This document shows, piece after piece, positions 17,298 to 27,275 of a DNA stretch of 64,000 bases. The notes beneath the pieces are model-generated. The model saw nothing but the letters and a program-made list of their open reading frames with translations. It did no database searches and had not been told where the DNA came from. The stretch is from the NCBI RefSeq assembly GCF_021029445.1, contig NZ_CP072610.1, positions 310,001-374,000 on the forward strand, in the 5' to 3' direction. Every line of letters starts with the position of its first letter. Positions within the stretch are counted from its first letter, which is position 1. The DNA is from Pseudomonas wenzhouensis (GTDB lineage: Bacteria; Pseudomonadota; Gammaproteobacteria; Pseudomonadales; Pseudomonadaceae). The position numbers and the translations under genes are program-made.

Positions 17298-17645
17298 ATG
17301 TCCATTCAGCGTCTGCACGTTGCAAAGCGTTACAGCGAAGTGGTGACCCACAACGGCACCATCTACCTCGCCGGTCAGCTGGCCGATGAGTTCGATGGCG
17401 ATATCCACGAGCAGACCCGCCAGACACTGGCCAACATCGACAAGATGCTGGCCGAGGGAGGCAGCGACAAGAGCAAGATCCTCTCGCTGACCATCTTCCT
17501 CAAGGACATGGCCGACTACGACGGCCTCAACGCCGAGTACGACGCCTGGGTCGCCGATGGCCATGCGCCGGCGCGGGCTTGTGTCGAGGCGCGGATGTAC
17601 CGCCCCGACGTGCTGGTCGAAATGTGTGTGGTGGCTGCCGTCTGA
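17298..17645 (+). CDS. RidA-family enamine/imine deaminase
   Basis: The 115-residue protein belongs to the YjgF/YER057c/UK114 (RidA) family. Members hydrolyse reactive enamine and imine intermediates made by PLP enzymes and amino-acid oxidases. VVTHNGTIYLAGQLAD and the C-terminal PARACVEARMYRPDVLVEM, with the conserved arginine and glutamate, are visible. Between dadA and the racemase it would clear imines made by DadA. The start ATG has the ribosome site CAAGGAGC. A terminator-like hairpin follows before the racemase. Confidence 0.9.
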   Translation: MSIQRLHVAKRYSEVVTHNGTIYLAGQLADEFDGDIHEQTRQTLANIDKMLAEGGSDKSKILSLTIFLKDMADYDGLNAEYDAWVADGHAPARACVEARMYRPDVLVEMCVVAAV

Positions 17646-17701
17646 GGCTACCGCGGCATTGGCTGTTGCTGGTGCCGAACCGATTTTGTGTTGGCTTTTC
17701 G

Positions 17702-17726
17702 CCCGGCTCCCTGCCGGGTTTTTTTT
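17702..17726 (+). terminator. hairpin and T-run between ridA gene and racemase
   Basis: CCCGG (17702-17706) pairs with CCGGG (17714-17718) and eight T follow. The stem is short. If active it would lower racemase expression relative to the upstream genes, giving partial rather than complete termination. Confidence 0.6.
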
Positions 17727-17783
17727 GAACAGTGCCGCTAGCGGCCACCGAGTGACTGATTACAACCGAAGGAACACCTTGCC

Positions 17784-18866
17784 ATGCGTCCTGCTCGTGC
17801 CCTGATCGATCTGCAAGCGCTTCGTCACAACTACCAGCTGGCCCGCGAAATGAGCGGCGCTCGTGCTTTGGCCGTGGTCAAGGCCGATGCCTATGGGCAC
17901 GGAGCGGTGCGTTGCGCGCAGGCACTCGAAGCCGAGGCCGATGGTTTTGCCGTGGCCTGCATCGAAGAGGCGCTGGCGTTACGCGAGGCCGGCATCAGGG
18001 CGCCGATCCTGCTGCTCGAGGGCTTCTTCGAGGCTGATGAGCTGGCGCTGATCGATCAGCATGACCTGTGGTGCGTCGCCCATGCGCAGTGGCAGATCGA
18101 GGCTATCGAACAGGCCCAACTGAGCAAGCCGCTGACCGTCTGGCTCAAGCTCGACAGTGGCATGCACCGTGTTGGTCTGCATCCGGCTGACTACCAGGCT
18201 GCCTACCGCCGCCTGCTGGCCAGCGGCAAGGTTGGCAAGATCGTGCTGATGAGCCACTTCGCCCGTGCCGATGAGCCTGAGTGCGAGCGTACCGCCGAGC
18301 AACTGGCCGTGTTCCAGCAGGCGCGCGAAGGGCTCGCCGCCGAGGTCAGCCTGCGCAATTCACCGGCCGTACTCGGCTGGCCGCAGGTGCCCAGCGACTG
18401 GGTGCGCCCCGGCATCATGCTCTACGGCGCTACGCCGTTCGAGCAGGCACAGCAGCAGGCCGCGCGCCTGCAGCCGGTGATGACCCTGGAGTCTAAGATC
18501 ATCGGCGTGCGCGAACTGCCGGCGGGTGAGCCGGTAGGCTATGGCGCGCGCTTTGTCGCCGAGCGGCCGACCCGCGTCGGGGTGGTAGCCATGGGCTACG
18601 CCGATGGCTACCCGCGCCACGCGCCGAGCGGTACGCCGGTCATCGTGGACGGTCAACTGACCCGGCTGATCGGCCGTGTGTCGATGGACATGCTCACCGT
18701 CGATCTCACCGACCTGCCGCAGGCGGGGTTGGGCAGCCGTGTCGAGCTGTGGGGCAAGCAGGTACTGGCCAGCGACGTGGCGATGGCGGCAGGTAGCATT
18801 CCCTATCAGATTTTTTGCAACCTGCGGCGGGTACCGCTGCTCTATCTCGGGGCTGAAACCCGTTAA
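17784..18866 (+). CDS. dadX: catabolic alanine racemase
   Basis: This PLP enzyme interconverts L- and D-alanine, supplying D-alanine to DadA (and to the cell wall). Lys33 in [11 protein letters not shown] is the PLP lysine. [14 protein letters not shown] holds the active-site tyrosine of the C-terminal domain, and [12 protein letters not shown] and [12 protein letters not shown] are family motifs. The 360 residues are usual for DadX-type enzymes. Position in the dad cluster argues for dadX rather than the biosynthetic alr. The last two codons and the stop lie inside the left arm of a 228-base palindromic element. Confidence 0.93.
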   Translation: MRPARALIDLQALRHNYQLAREMSGARALAVVKADAYGHGAVRCAQALEAEADGFAVACIEEALALREAGIRAPILLLEGFFEADELALIDQHDLWCVAHAQWQIEAIEQAQLSKPLTVWLKLDSGMHRVGLHPADYQAAYRRLLASGKVGKIVLMSHFARADEPECERTAEQLAVFQQAREGLAAEVSLRNSPAVLGWPQVPSDWVRPGIMLYGATPFEQAQQQAARLQPVMTLESKIIGVRELPAGEPVGYGARFVAERPTRVGVVAMGYADGYPRHAPSGTPVIVDGQLTRLIGRVSMDMLTVDLTDLPQAGLGSRVELWGKQVLASDVAMAAGSIPYQIFCNLRRVPLLYLGAETR

Positions 18867-19082
18867 AAGACTGCTGCGCGTCGGCCATGCTGCGTTAAAA
18901 ACAGGCTGGTTCGCCAGCCCGGTCGGATTGCTCATGTACAGCTCGTACAGTCGAACGCGACTCCGACCGATCCTCCCCTATTTGATTCGCTGGCGCTCTC
19001 CCTTCGGGCCAGCCTTCGGCTGTTACTCCCGTGGGTCGTTGCGCCTTGCATGGCTCTAGCTCGCGGCCTTTTAACGGGTTTC
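18855..19082. repeat. long palindromic intergenic element, copy 2
   Basis: The perfect 15-base outer arms GAAACCCGTTAAAAG (18855-18869) and CTTTTAACGGGTTTC (19068-19082) bound 228 bases. Inside the arms, GTCGGCCATGCTGCGTT on the left and TTGCGCCTTGCATGGC on the right are partly complementary. They match the core of copy 1 (GTCGGCCATACGGCGTT, GCGCCTTGTCTGGC). The middle holds TGTACAGCTCGTACAG, comparable to the central palindrome of copy 1. No open frame of note lies within. The left arm overlaps the end of dadX. Confidence 0.8.
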
Positions 19083-19140
19083 CTGGGAGGGTGTAGGCGA
19101 AGGGTGAACGCAAGTGTTGTAAATTCCGAACGCTATGCCA

Positions 19141-19164
19141 TGATACGAACACTTTTTCGTATCA
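19141..19164. promoter_or_regulatory. perfect palindrome upstream of pauR, likely autoregulatory operator
   Basis: TGATACGAA (19141-19149) and TTCGTATCA (19156-19164) are perfect nine-base arms around CACTTT. It ends 22 bases before the pauR start codon, so a bound dimer would block transcription or initiation. An XRE-type repressor with this kind of operator next to its own gene usually controls itself. Confidence 0.75.
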
Positions 19165-19186
19165 CTCCCAGAGGGGGACACCAGCA

Positions 19187-19735
19187 TTGGACGTCGGCGT
19201 TCGACTGCAATCGATTCGTAAGCTCAAAGGTCTTTCCCAGCGTGAGCTCGCCAAGCGCGCGGGTGTCACCAACAGCACCATTTCCATGATCGAGAAGAAC
19301 AGCGTGAGCCCCTCGATCAGCTCGCTGAAAAAAGTGCTGAGCGGTATTCCCATGTCGCTGGTGGAATTCTTCTCCCTCGACATGGAGCAGGAGAACCAGA
19401 TTCAGGTGGTCTACCGTGCCTCCGAGCTGACCGATATCTGCAGTGGCGCCATCACCATGAAGCTGATCGGCAAGGCTCATCCGAGCCGCGCCATTTCCTT
19501 CCTCGACGAGACTTACCCGGCCGGCACCGATACCGGTGACGAGATGTATGCCCACGAAGGTGAAGAGGCGGGCATGCTGGTCGAAGGCAAGCTGGAGCTG
19601 ACCGTCGGTAATCAGGTATTTGTGCTTGAACCGGGTGACAGCTATTACTTCGAGAGCAGCAAGCCACACCGCTTCCGTAATCCGTTCGACGAGCCGGCAC
19701 GGCTGATCAGCGCCACCACGCCAGCGAACTTCTGA
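19187..19735 (+). CDS. pauR: XRE-cupin regulator of polyamine catabolism
   Basis: The 182-residue protein has an XRE helix-turn-helix at about 5-60 (IRKLKGLSQRELAKRAG, NSTISMIEKNSVSPSISSL) and a C-terminal cupin at about 105-178 (EGEEAGMLVEGKLELTVG, LEPGDSYYFESSKPHRFRN). The P. aeruginosa gene at this place, between dadX and cytochrome c5, is PauR, repressor of the gamma-glutamyl polyamine pathway. The targets puuB, kauB and perhaps gabDT are in this window. The start is TTG at 19187, supported by the ribosome site AGAGGGGGA eight bases upstream and by the family N-terminus DVGVRLQSIRKLKGLSQ. No in-frame ATG fits better. Confidence 0.88.
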   Translation: MDVGVRLQSIRKLKGLSQRELAKRAGVTNSTISMIEKNSVSPSISSLKKVLSGIPMSLVEFFSLDMEQENQIQVVYRASELTDICSGAITMKLIGKAHPSRAISFLDETYPAGTDTGDEMYAHEGEEAGMLVEGKLELTVGNQVFVLEPGDSYYFESSKPHRFRNPFDEPARLISATTPANF

Positions 19736-19847
19736 TCGATAACCCTGCGACAATTGGGTTGTTTCGGCCGGGGGTGCTTGCCGTTATACTGTCGCCCGCT
19801 CGCGAAACCGTGGCCGCGGGCGTGACTAGCCACGAAGAGGGTGTACC

Positions 19848-20270
19848 GTGAATCTGATGAAGAAAATGCTGGCAGCACCGGCTGCCGTATTGGCCCTGTG
19901 GGCAGTGACTGCTCAGGCCACGACCGATGAAGCCATTGCCGAACGCCTCAAGCCGGTCGGTGAAGTGTGCATCATGGGCGAAGAATGCAAGGGCGTCGGA
20001 GCAGTTGCAGCCGTTGCCGGTGGCGGTGCGCGTACCGCTGACGACATCGTGACCAAGCACTGCAGCGCCTGCCATGCGACTGGCGTGCTCGATGCACCGA
20101 AGATCGGCGACACCGCCGCCTGGAAAAAGCGTGCTGACGAGCAAGGCGGCCTCGACGGCATCCTCGCCAAGGCCATCTCCGGTATCAACGCCATGCCGCC
20201 GAAAGGCACCTGTGCTGACTGCACGGATGACGAACTGCGCGAAGCGATTCAGAAGATGTCTGGCCTGTAA
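19848..20270 (+). CDS. cycB: cytochrome c5
   Basis: The 140-residue precursor has a signal peptide at about 1-24 (cleavage after AQA). One heme c site CSACH is at residues 72-76, and Met116 in AMPPKGTC is the likely sixth ligand. It also has the C-terminal cysteine pair TCADC seen in cytochrome c5. It is a periplasmic electron carrier. The start is GTG at 19848 with GAAGAGG seven bases before it. A strong hairpin terminator follows. Confidence 0.93.
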   Translation: MNLMKKMLAAPAAVLALWAVTAQATTDEAIAERLKPVGEVCIMGEECKGVGAVAAVAGGGARTADDIVTKHCSACHATGVLDAPKIGDTAAWKKRADEQGGLDGILAKAISGINAMPPKGTCADCTDDELREAIQKMSGL

Positions 20271-20286
20271 GGCATATCGCTTTCAT

Positions 20287-20320
20287 GAAGAAACCGCCCT
20301 CTGGGCGGTTTCTTCGTTTT
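20287..20320 (+). terminator. terminator of cycB
   Basis: A 13-base perfect stem, GAAGAAACCGCCC with GGGCGGTTTCTTC, with a three-base loop, is followed by GTTTT. It separates cycB from the convergent xpt and may serve both. Confidence 0.9.
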
Positions 20321-20360
20321 GGCTGCCCGCCTGCCTGATGGGCTATTCGGGCGTCCAGTG

Positions 20361-21567
<1,207 letters not shown>

Positions 21568-21636
21568 GGTTCCAGTTCCCCGGGTCTGAACGGTATTTTC
21601 TTCTGACCGGTAAATATTACGAGGGTGCCAGTTGAA

Positions 21637-21713
21637 GTGGTGGGCTGAAGCCCACCCTACGCTTTGCACAAGAGGTGTAGGGTGGGCCGGGCGGCGATCC
21701 GCTTCAGCCCACC
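21637..21713. repeat. inverted repeat GTGGGCTGAAGCCCACCCTAC
   Basis: CCCACCCTAC (21651-21660) pairs with GTAGGGTGGG (21677-21686), and an outer GGTGGGCTGAAG pairs with CTTCAGCCCACC near 21702-21713 with some bulges. It is a different repeat class from the REP and GTAGCCCGG units, and lies between rep and UPF0158. Confidence 0.75.
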
Positions 21714-21747
21714 GAATAAACCGACCATACACCAGTCAGCCATGACC

Positions 21748-23757
21748 TCAGCGCTTGAGCATCGCCCGCATATTGGCCAGGGCATCGTTGCCGCGCGCTG
21801 CCTTGACCTCCACCGGCGCCTCTTCCAGGCCTTCCCACACCAGGTCTTCGGGCGGCAGTTCGTCGAGGAAGCGGCTCGGCGAGCAGTCGATCACTTCGCC
21901 GTACTGCTTGCGCTTGGCGGCGTAGGTCAGCGCCAGATTACGCTTGGCGCGGGTGATGCCGACATAGGCCAGGCGGCGCTCTTCCTCGATGGTGTCGGCC
22001 TCGATGCTGGAGCGGTGCGGGAGGATCTCCTCCTCGAAGCCGATGATGTACACCGAGGGAAACTCCAGTCCCTTGGAGGCGTGCATGGTCATCATCTGCA
22101 CGCCCTCGGCGCCTTCTTCCTCTTCCTGCTGGCGTTCGAGCATGTCGCGCAGCACCAGCTTGCCGATGGCGTCTTCGATGGTCATGTCGCCGTCTTCGTC
22201 GCGCTCCAGGGTGCTCTTCAGCGCATCGACGAGGAACCAGACGTTGCCCATGCGTGCATCGGCCACCTTGTCGCTGGAGGCGTTCTGGCGCAGCCAGTTC
22301 TCGTAGTCGATATCCATGACCATGCTGCGGATGGCGGCAATCGGATCATTCTGTGCACATTGCTGGCGCACGCCGTCCATCCAGCGCTTGAAGCGCGCCA
22401 GGCGTTCGGTAAAGCGCGCGTCGAGGTGCGCGCCCAGGCCGATTTCGTCGGCGGCGGCGTACATGCTGATCTTGCGTTCGCTGGCGTAGTTACCGAGCTT
22501 TTCCAGAGTGGCGGAGCCGATCTCCCGACGTGGCACGTTGATCACGCGCAGGAAGGCGTTGTCGTCGTCCGGGTTGACCAGCAGGCGGAAATAACTCATC
22601 AGATCCTTCACCTCCTGGCGGGCGAAGAAACTGGTGCCGCCTGAGAGGCGATAAGGAATCTGGTGGTGCTGCAGCTTCAGCTCCATCAGCTTGGCCTGGT
22701 AGTTGCCGCGATAGAGGATGGCGAAATCGCTGTAAGGCCGTTGCGTGCGCAGGTGCTCGGTAAGAATCTCCAGCGCCACCCGCTCGCACTCGGCATCTTC
22801 GTTGCGGGTGCGGATCACCCGGATTTCATCGCCGTGGCCCATTTCCGACCACAGCTGCTTCTCGAAAACGTGCGGGTTGTTGGCGATCAGCACGTTGGCG
22901 CATTTGAGGATGCGGCTGGTGGAGCGGTAGTTCTGCTCCAGCATCACCACTTTCAGCGACGGATAGTCCTCTTTCAGCAGCATCAGGTTTTCCGGGCGCG
23001 CGCCACGCCAGGCGTAGATCGACTGGTCATCGTCGCCGACCACGGTGAACTGGTTGCGCATGCCCACCAGCAGCTTCACCAGCAGGTACTGGCTGGCGTT
23101 GGTGTCCTGGTATTCGTCCACCAGCAGGTAGCGGATGCGGTTCTGCCATTTCTCCAGAATGTCGGCGTGCTCCTGAAAGAGCTTCACCGGCAACAGGATC
23201 AGGTCGTTGAAGTCCACCGCGTTGTACGCCTTGAGCGTGCGCTGGTAGTGCAGGTAGACGATGGCGGCGGTCTGCTCCTTGGGATTGCGCGCCTTGGCCA
23301 GGGCTTCGTCGGGCAGGATCAGGTCGTTCTTCCAGCTGTCGATGAGGTTCTTCACCTCGTCGGCGCCGTCATCGCCGGCATACTCCTTCTGCATGATGTC
23401 GCTGAGCAGCGCCTTGATGTCGCCGTCGTCGAAGATCGAGAAGCCGGGCTTGTAACCCAGGCGCGCGTATTCCTTGCGGATGATGTTCATGCCCAGGTTG
23501 TGGAAGGTCGACACCGTCAGGCCGCGCGCCTCGCTGCCCTTGAGCAGGCTGGCGACGCGCTCCTTCATCTCGCGCGCGGCCTTGTTGGTGAAGGTCATGG
23601 CGACGATATGCTGAGCGCGGATGCCGCAGTTCTGCACCAGATGGGCAATCTTGCGCGTGATCACGCTGGTCTTGCCGGAGCCTGCGCCGGCGAGCACCAG
23701 AAGTGGGCCGCCGACATAGTTCACGGCCTCTTGTTGCCGGGGGTTCAGTCGGGACAT
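21748..23757 (-). CDS. rep: ATP-dependent DNA helicase Rep
   Basis: Rep is a 3'-5' UvrD-family helicase that helps replication forks pass obstacles. The 669 residues match the family. Walker A is LVLAGAGSGKTSVITRK at about 20-36, and motif II is YLLVDEYQDTN at about 215. GDDDQSIYAWRGA is motif III and VQMMTMHASKGLEFPSVYI motif V. EERRLAYVGITRAK near the C-terminus is motif VI. The ATG at 23757 starts MSRLNPRQQEAVNYV as in relatives. It is monocistronic here. Confidence 0.97.
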   Translation of the reverse strand: MSRLNPRQQEAVNYVGGPLLVLAGAGSGKTSVITRKIAHLVQNCGIRAQHIVAMTFTNKAAREMKERVASLLKGSEARGLTVSTFHNLGMNIIRKEYARLGYKPGFSIFDDGDIKALLSDIMQKEYAGDDGADEVKNLIDSWKNDLILPDEALAKARNPKEQTAAIVYLHYQRTLKAYNAVDFNDLILLPVKLFQEHADILEKWQNRIRYLLVDEYQDTNASQYLLVKLLVGMRNQFTVVGDDDQSIYAWRGARPENLMLLKEDYPSLKVVMLEQNYRSTSRILKCANVLIANNPHVFEKQLWSEMGHGDEIRVIRTRNEDAECERVALEILTEHLRTQRPYSDFAILYRGNYQAKLMELKLQHHQIPYRLSGGTSFFARQEVKDLMSYFRLLVNPDDDNAFLRVINVPRREIGSATLEKLGNYASERKISMYAAADEIGLGAHLDARFTERLARFKRWMDGVRQQCAQNDPIAAIRSMVMDIDYENWLRQNASSDKVADARMGNVWFLVDALKSTLERDEDGDMTIEDAIGKLVLRDMLERQQEEEEGAEGVQMMTMHASKGLEFPSVYIIGFEEEILPHRSSIEADTIEEERRLAYVGITRAKRNLALTYAAKRKQYGEVIDCSPSRFLDELPPEDLVWEGLEEAPVEVKAARGNDALANMRAMLKR

Positions 23758-24025
23758 GGGATCGTTCGCAGAAAAAGGGCCGGGCATTTTAACAGGCCCG
23801 AGGGCTTCTGCCGCGACCGTGCGTAACTGTGGCCTGGGTCACGAAATTGCATTTACCGGGCAGGCTGAGCGGGATCTATGCAGTAGGCTGTTTGCGCTTG
23901 CCGGTTTACCGGCTATACCTCAGGATGTGCACGCATTTTCACCCGGAAGTGATTGATTAGACGTCGATAAAGACGCGTTCAGGCGACGTGATTCGCCATC
24001 ATTCTTGTGGTCATTGGGGGGTTGC

Positions 24026-25693
24026 GTGTCCACGCTCGTCGAGCCGATGCGGTTGGTCCTGCTGACAGATTCGTCAGGCTGGGCCGAATTGTTGCACGAG
24101 CAATTGGGGGCACTTGGCAGTGCCTATACGCTGATAACCGCGCCATCCTGGGTGGCCGCCAGCGCCCTGTTCGATGAGCAGGCCCTCGGCCTGCTGCTGG
24201 CCACACCCGAACAGCTCCCGGCGCCGCATCAATGCCCGCTGCCGATGGTGCTGTTGCTCGATGACGAGCCTGCCGAAGCGCCGCCGGGCGTCAGTGACTG
24301 GCTGGTGCGCAGCAGCCTCAACCCCGATGTTCTGCGCCGTTGCCTGCGCTATGTGCGTGAGCAGGGCCTTCTCAAGCACACCCTGCAACGGTTGGCCGAG
24401 CAGGACCCGCTGACCGGCATCGCCAATCGCCAGGGCTTCCAGACCCTGCTGGCGGCGCGTTTGGGCGAATGCAGCGGCCGTGGCCTGGTACTGGGGCATC
24501 TCGATCTGGACAATTTCCGTCACGCCAACGATGCGCTGGGGCATCAGGCCGGTGACCGGCTGATCCTGCAGGTGGTGGCGCGGCTCAAGAGCCTGTTGCA
24601 GCCCGGTGATCAACTGGCCCGGCTGGGCAGTGACGAGTTTGCACTGCTGCTCGATGTACGGCGTGATCCGCAGCGGGTCGAGCGCTTGGCCGAGCGCGTC
24701 ACCGAGGTGCTGGGTGAGCCCTACTGGATCGATGGCGAGAGCCTGCTGATCGGCTGCAGCCTGGGGCTTGCCCATGCGCAGCCGGGCGAGGGCGCCGACC
24801 CGTTGTTATGGCACGCGCACATCGCCATGCAGCAGGCCAAGAGCCAGCCCGGTTGCGCCTTTCATGTCTACGACGAGCGCCTCAATCGCAGTGCGCGTAG
24901 CCAGGCCGATCTGGAAGGTGAGTTGCGCCGTGCGCTGCGCCGTGACGAGCTGGAACTGCACTATCAGCCCCGTCTGTGCCTGCAGAGCGGGCGCATTGTT
25001 GGCCTGGAGGCGCTGGTGCGTTGGCAGCACCGCGAACGTGGCTTGCTCTCGCCGAGTGAGTTCGTGCCCCTGGCCGAAGAGTCCGGGCTGATCGTGCCGC
25101 TGGGTTACTGGGTGATCGCCCGTGCCCTGCGTGACATGCAGTGGTTGCGCGGGCGTGGCCTGCCGCCGCTGCACATGGCGGTCAACCTGTCGTTCCGTCA
25201 GTTTCAGGACAGCCAGTTGCTGGCGACCCTCAGCCGCCTGATCGAGGCGCGCGGAGTCGACGCGCAGTGGCTGGAGTTCGAGTTGACCGAGACGGCCGTG
25301 ATGCGCCGCAGTGATCAGGTGCAGCAGACCATGCTGGCCCTGGGGCAACTGGGGGTGCGCTTCTCGCTGGACGATTTCGGCACCGGTTTCTCGTCCTTCG
25401 TTCACCTTAACAGCCTGCCGATTACCCTGTTGAAGATCGACAAGAGTTTCGTGGGGGGGATGGGTGCGCGAGAGGAAAATCGTCAACTGGTACGGGCGAT
25501 GATCAATCTGGCGCACAACCTCGATCTCGAAGTGGTGGCCGAGGGCGTGGAAAATGACGCGCAACTGGACATGTTGCGCCAGTTCGGTTGCGATCAGGTG
25601 CAGGGCTATCTGATCAGCAAAGCCTTGCCGTTGGCCGAGCTGGCGCGCTTTCTGGTGTTCGGCAAGCACCAGCCGCAGCTCGGCGGATCGTAA
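24026..25693 (+). CDS. proE: cyclic-di-GMP phosphodiesterase with degenerate GGDEF (ProE-like)
   Basis: The 555-residue protein has a CheY-like N-terminal segment of about 110 residues lacking a clear phospho-acceptor. A GGDEF domain (about 130-280) with degenerate motif GSDEF and no RxxD site follows, then an EAL domain (about 300-545). The EAL catalytic set is complete: EALVRW, NLSFRQF, ELTETAVM, LDDFGTGFSSF, LKIDKSFV, EGVEN and QGYLISKAL. So it should cleave c-di-GMP. Position after rep matches P. aeruginosa ProE, a regulator of exopolysaccharide. The GTG at 24026 follows GGGGGG; TTG at 24005 or ATG at 24047 are alternatives. Confidence 0.87.
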   Translation: MSTLVEPMRLVLLTDSSGWAELLHEQLGALGSAYTLITAPSWVAASALFDEQALGLLLATPEQLPAPHQCPLPMVLLLDDEPAEAPPGVSDWLVRSSLNPDVLRRCLRYVREQGLLKHTLQRLAEQDPLTGIANRQGFQTLLAARLGECSGRGLVLGHLDLDNFRHANDALGHQAGDRLILQVVARLKSLLQPGDQLARLGSDEFALLLDVRRDPQRVERLAERVTEVLGEPYWIDGESLLIGCSLGLAHAQPGEGADPLLWHAHIAMQQAKSQPGCAFHVYDERLNRSARSQADLEGELRRALRRDELELHYQPRLCLQSGRIVGLEALVRWQHRERGLLSPSEFVPLAEESGLIVPLGYWVIARALRDMQWLRGRGLPPLHMAVNLSFRQFQDSQLLATLSRLIEARGVDAQWLEFELTETAVMRRSDQVQQTMLALGQLGVRFSLDDFGTGFSSFVHLNSLPITLLKIDKSFVGGMGAREENRQLVRAMINLAHNLDLEVVAEGVENDAQLDMLRQFGCDQVQGYLISKALPLAELARFLVFGKHQPQLGGS

Positions 25694-25695
25694 CC

Positions 25696-25755
25696 CGTAG
25701 CCCGGATTCATCCGGGACCGTGTGCCGGGCTTCCCCGGATTGCATCCGGGCTACG
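25696..25755. repeat. paired GTAGCCCGGAT repeat (inverted)
   Basis: CGTAGCCCGGAT (25696-25707) and ATCCGGGCTACG (25744-25755) are perfect arms with internal CCGGG pieces between. The right arm includes the stop codon of the MATE gene, so the element abuts both convergent genes and may act as a shared terminator. Confidence 0.85.
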
Positions 25756-27136
25756 ACAGGCAGACCTCGCCCTCTATCCTGTTCGACCGCTGCAGGCGCG
25801 CGATCTTCCACTGGAAGCCGAGCACCAGGCCGGTGGCCGTGACCGCCAGCCCAGCCGCCAGCCCCCACCACACGCCCTGTGCCCCCCAGCCGAGCGGGAA
25901 GGCGAGCAGCCAGGCCAGTGGCGCGCCGGCGCACCAGTAACCGGTCAGGCCGATCAGCAGGGTGGTACGCCCGTCATTGAGCCCCCGAATCGCACCCATG
26001 GCGATGCTCTGCAGGCCGTCGAACAGCTCGAACCAGGCCGCGATCGCCAGCAGGCTGACCGCCAGGCTGACGATATCGGCGAAGGCCGGATCGTGGCGGT
26101 CGAGGAACAGGCCGATGATCCACTCTGGCAGCAGCCAGAACAGCAGGGCGAACAGCAGCATCAGGGCAGCGCCCATTACCATGCCCAGGTGCCCGGCCAG
26201 GCGCGACAGGTGCAGGCGCTCGGCGCCGTAGTGCAGGCCGACGCGGAAGGTCACGGCATAGGACAGCCCCTGCGGCACGATGAACGCCAGCGCCACCGTC
26301 TGCATGGCGATCTGGTGCGCCGCCAGTTGCACGCTGCCCAGTGCGCCCATGCACAGGGTGGCGAAGGTGAACAGCCCCTGCTCGGCGGCGTAGGTGCCGC
26401 CGATGGGCAGGCCGAGGCGCAGCAGGGCACGCATCTCCGTGCGCTGTGGGCGGTCCAGGCGAAGGCGCAGCCCATACTGGCGGTACTGCGCGGCGATCAG
26501 GATGTACAGCGCCAGGGCCAGAGCCATGGCCGTGCTGACCAGCGCGGTGGTCATGCCGATGCCGCTCAGGCCCAGAGCGGGCAGACCGAACCAGCCCTTG
26601 ATCAGCGCATAGTTGATGATGAAGTTGGTGAGGGTGCCGACGATGCTGATGGCCATGACCGGGCCCGGATGGCCGATGGCACTGGTAAAGCCGCGCAAGG
26701 CCATGAAGCACAGGTAGCCAGGCAGCGCCAGCGACAGTGGATGGAGGAATGCCATGGCCTGACTCGCCGCATCAGGATGCTGACCCAGATAAGGCAGTAA
26801 TGGCCCCAGGAAATTGAGGCACAGTGCGCTGCCGATGGCCAGCAGCAGTGCCAGCCACAGGCCGCTCTGCAGCAGGCGGGTGACGCCGCCGGGGTCACCC
26901 GCACCATGACGAATGGCGACCAGGCTGCCAACGGCGGCGATCACCCCGGTGCAGAAGATCGAGAAGATGAAATAGCAGGTGGCGCCCAGTGCGCCGCCGG
27001 CCAGTTGCTGTGGGCCGAGCATGGCCATCATCAGCGTGTCGGTGAAGATCATCAGCGCATGGGCCAACTGTGCGGAGATCAGCGGGCCGGCCAGGCGCAG
27101 CAATGCCGCCAGCTCATGGCCAAGAGAATTTTTCAT
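25751..27136 (-). CDS. MATE-family multidrug efflux pump
   Basis: The 461-residue protein has twelve hydrophobic segments in two MatE halves. It begins with LLRLAGPLISAQLAHALMIFTDTLMMAMLG, the typical first helices of NorM-like pumps. The repeat in the second half is LLRLGLPIGGTYAAEQGLFTFATLCMG. Such pumps export cationic drugs in exchange for sodium or protons. Substrates here are unknown. It is divergent from the LysR gene, with 139 bases between starts, so the regulator may control it. Confidence 0.9.
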   Translation of the reverse strand: MKNSLGHELAALLRLAGPLISAQLAHALMIFTDTLMMAMLGPQQLAGGALGATCYFIFSIFCTGVIAAVGSLVAIRHGAGDPGGVTRLLQSGLWLALLLAIGSALCLNFLGPLLPYLGQHPDAASQAMAFLHPLSLALPGYLCFMALRGFTSAIGHPGPVMAISIVGTLTNFIINYALIKGWFGLPALGLSGIGMTTALVSTAMALALALYILIAAQYRQYGLRLRLDRPQRTEMRALLRLGLPIGGTYAAEQGLFTFATLCMGALGSVQLAAHQIAMQTVALAFIVPQGLSYAVTFRVGLHYGAERLHLSRLAGHLGMVMGAALMLLFALLFWLLPEWIIGLFLDRHDPAFADIVSLAVSLLAIAAWFELFDGLQSIAMGAIRGLNDGRTTLLIGLTGYWCAGAPLAWLLAFPLGWGAQGVWWGLAAGLAVTATGLVLGFQWKIARLQRSNRIEGEVCLS

Positions 27137-27275
27137 GATGAGTAAAACTTCGGCAGGGTAAGCATCCCCAGGCTGTCGGGGGATAGGTAATCGCCGCTAT
27201 TCTGTGGCTCTTTTCGAGTGCTCACAAAAGGAAAATAGCCATGCATTGCATGATTAAAACTCATGGAAGCAAGGC

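Noticed and set aside
18855..19082. IS or MITE with terminal repeats
   Set aside because: The outer arms are not shared with the second copy at 10548-10662, no target duplication was found, and no transposase is present. Kept as a palindromic repeat instead.
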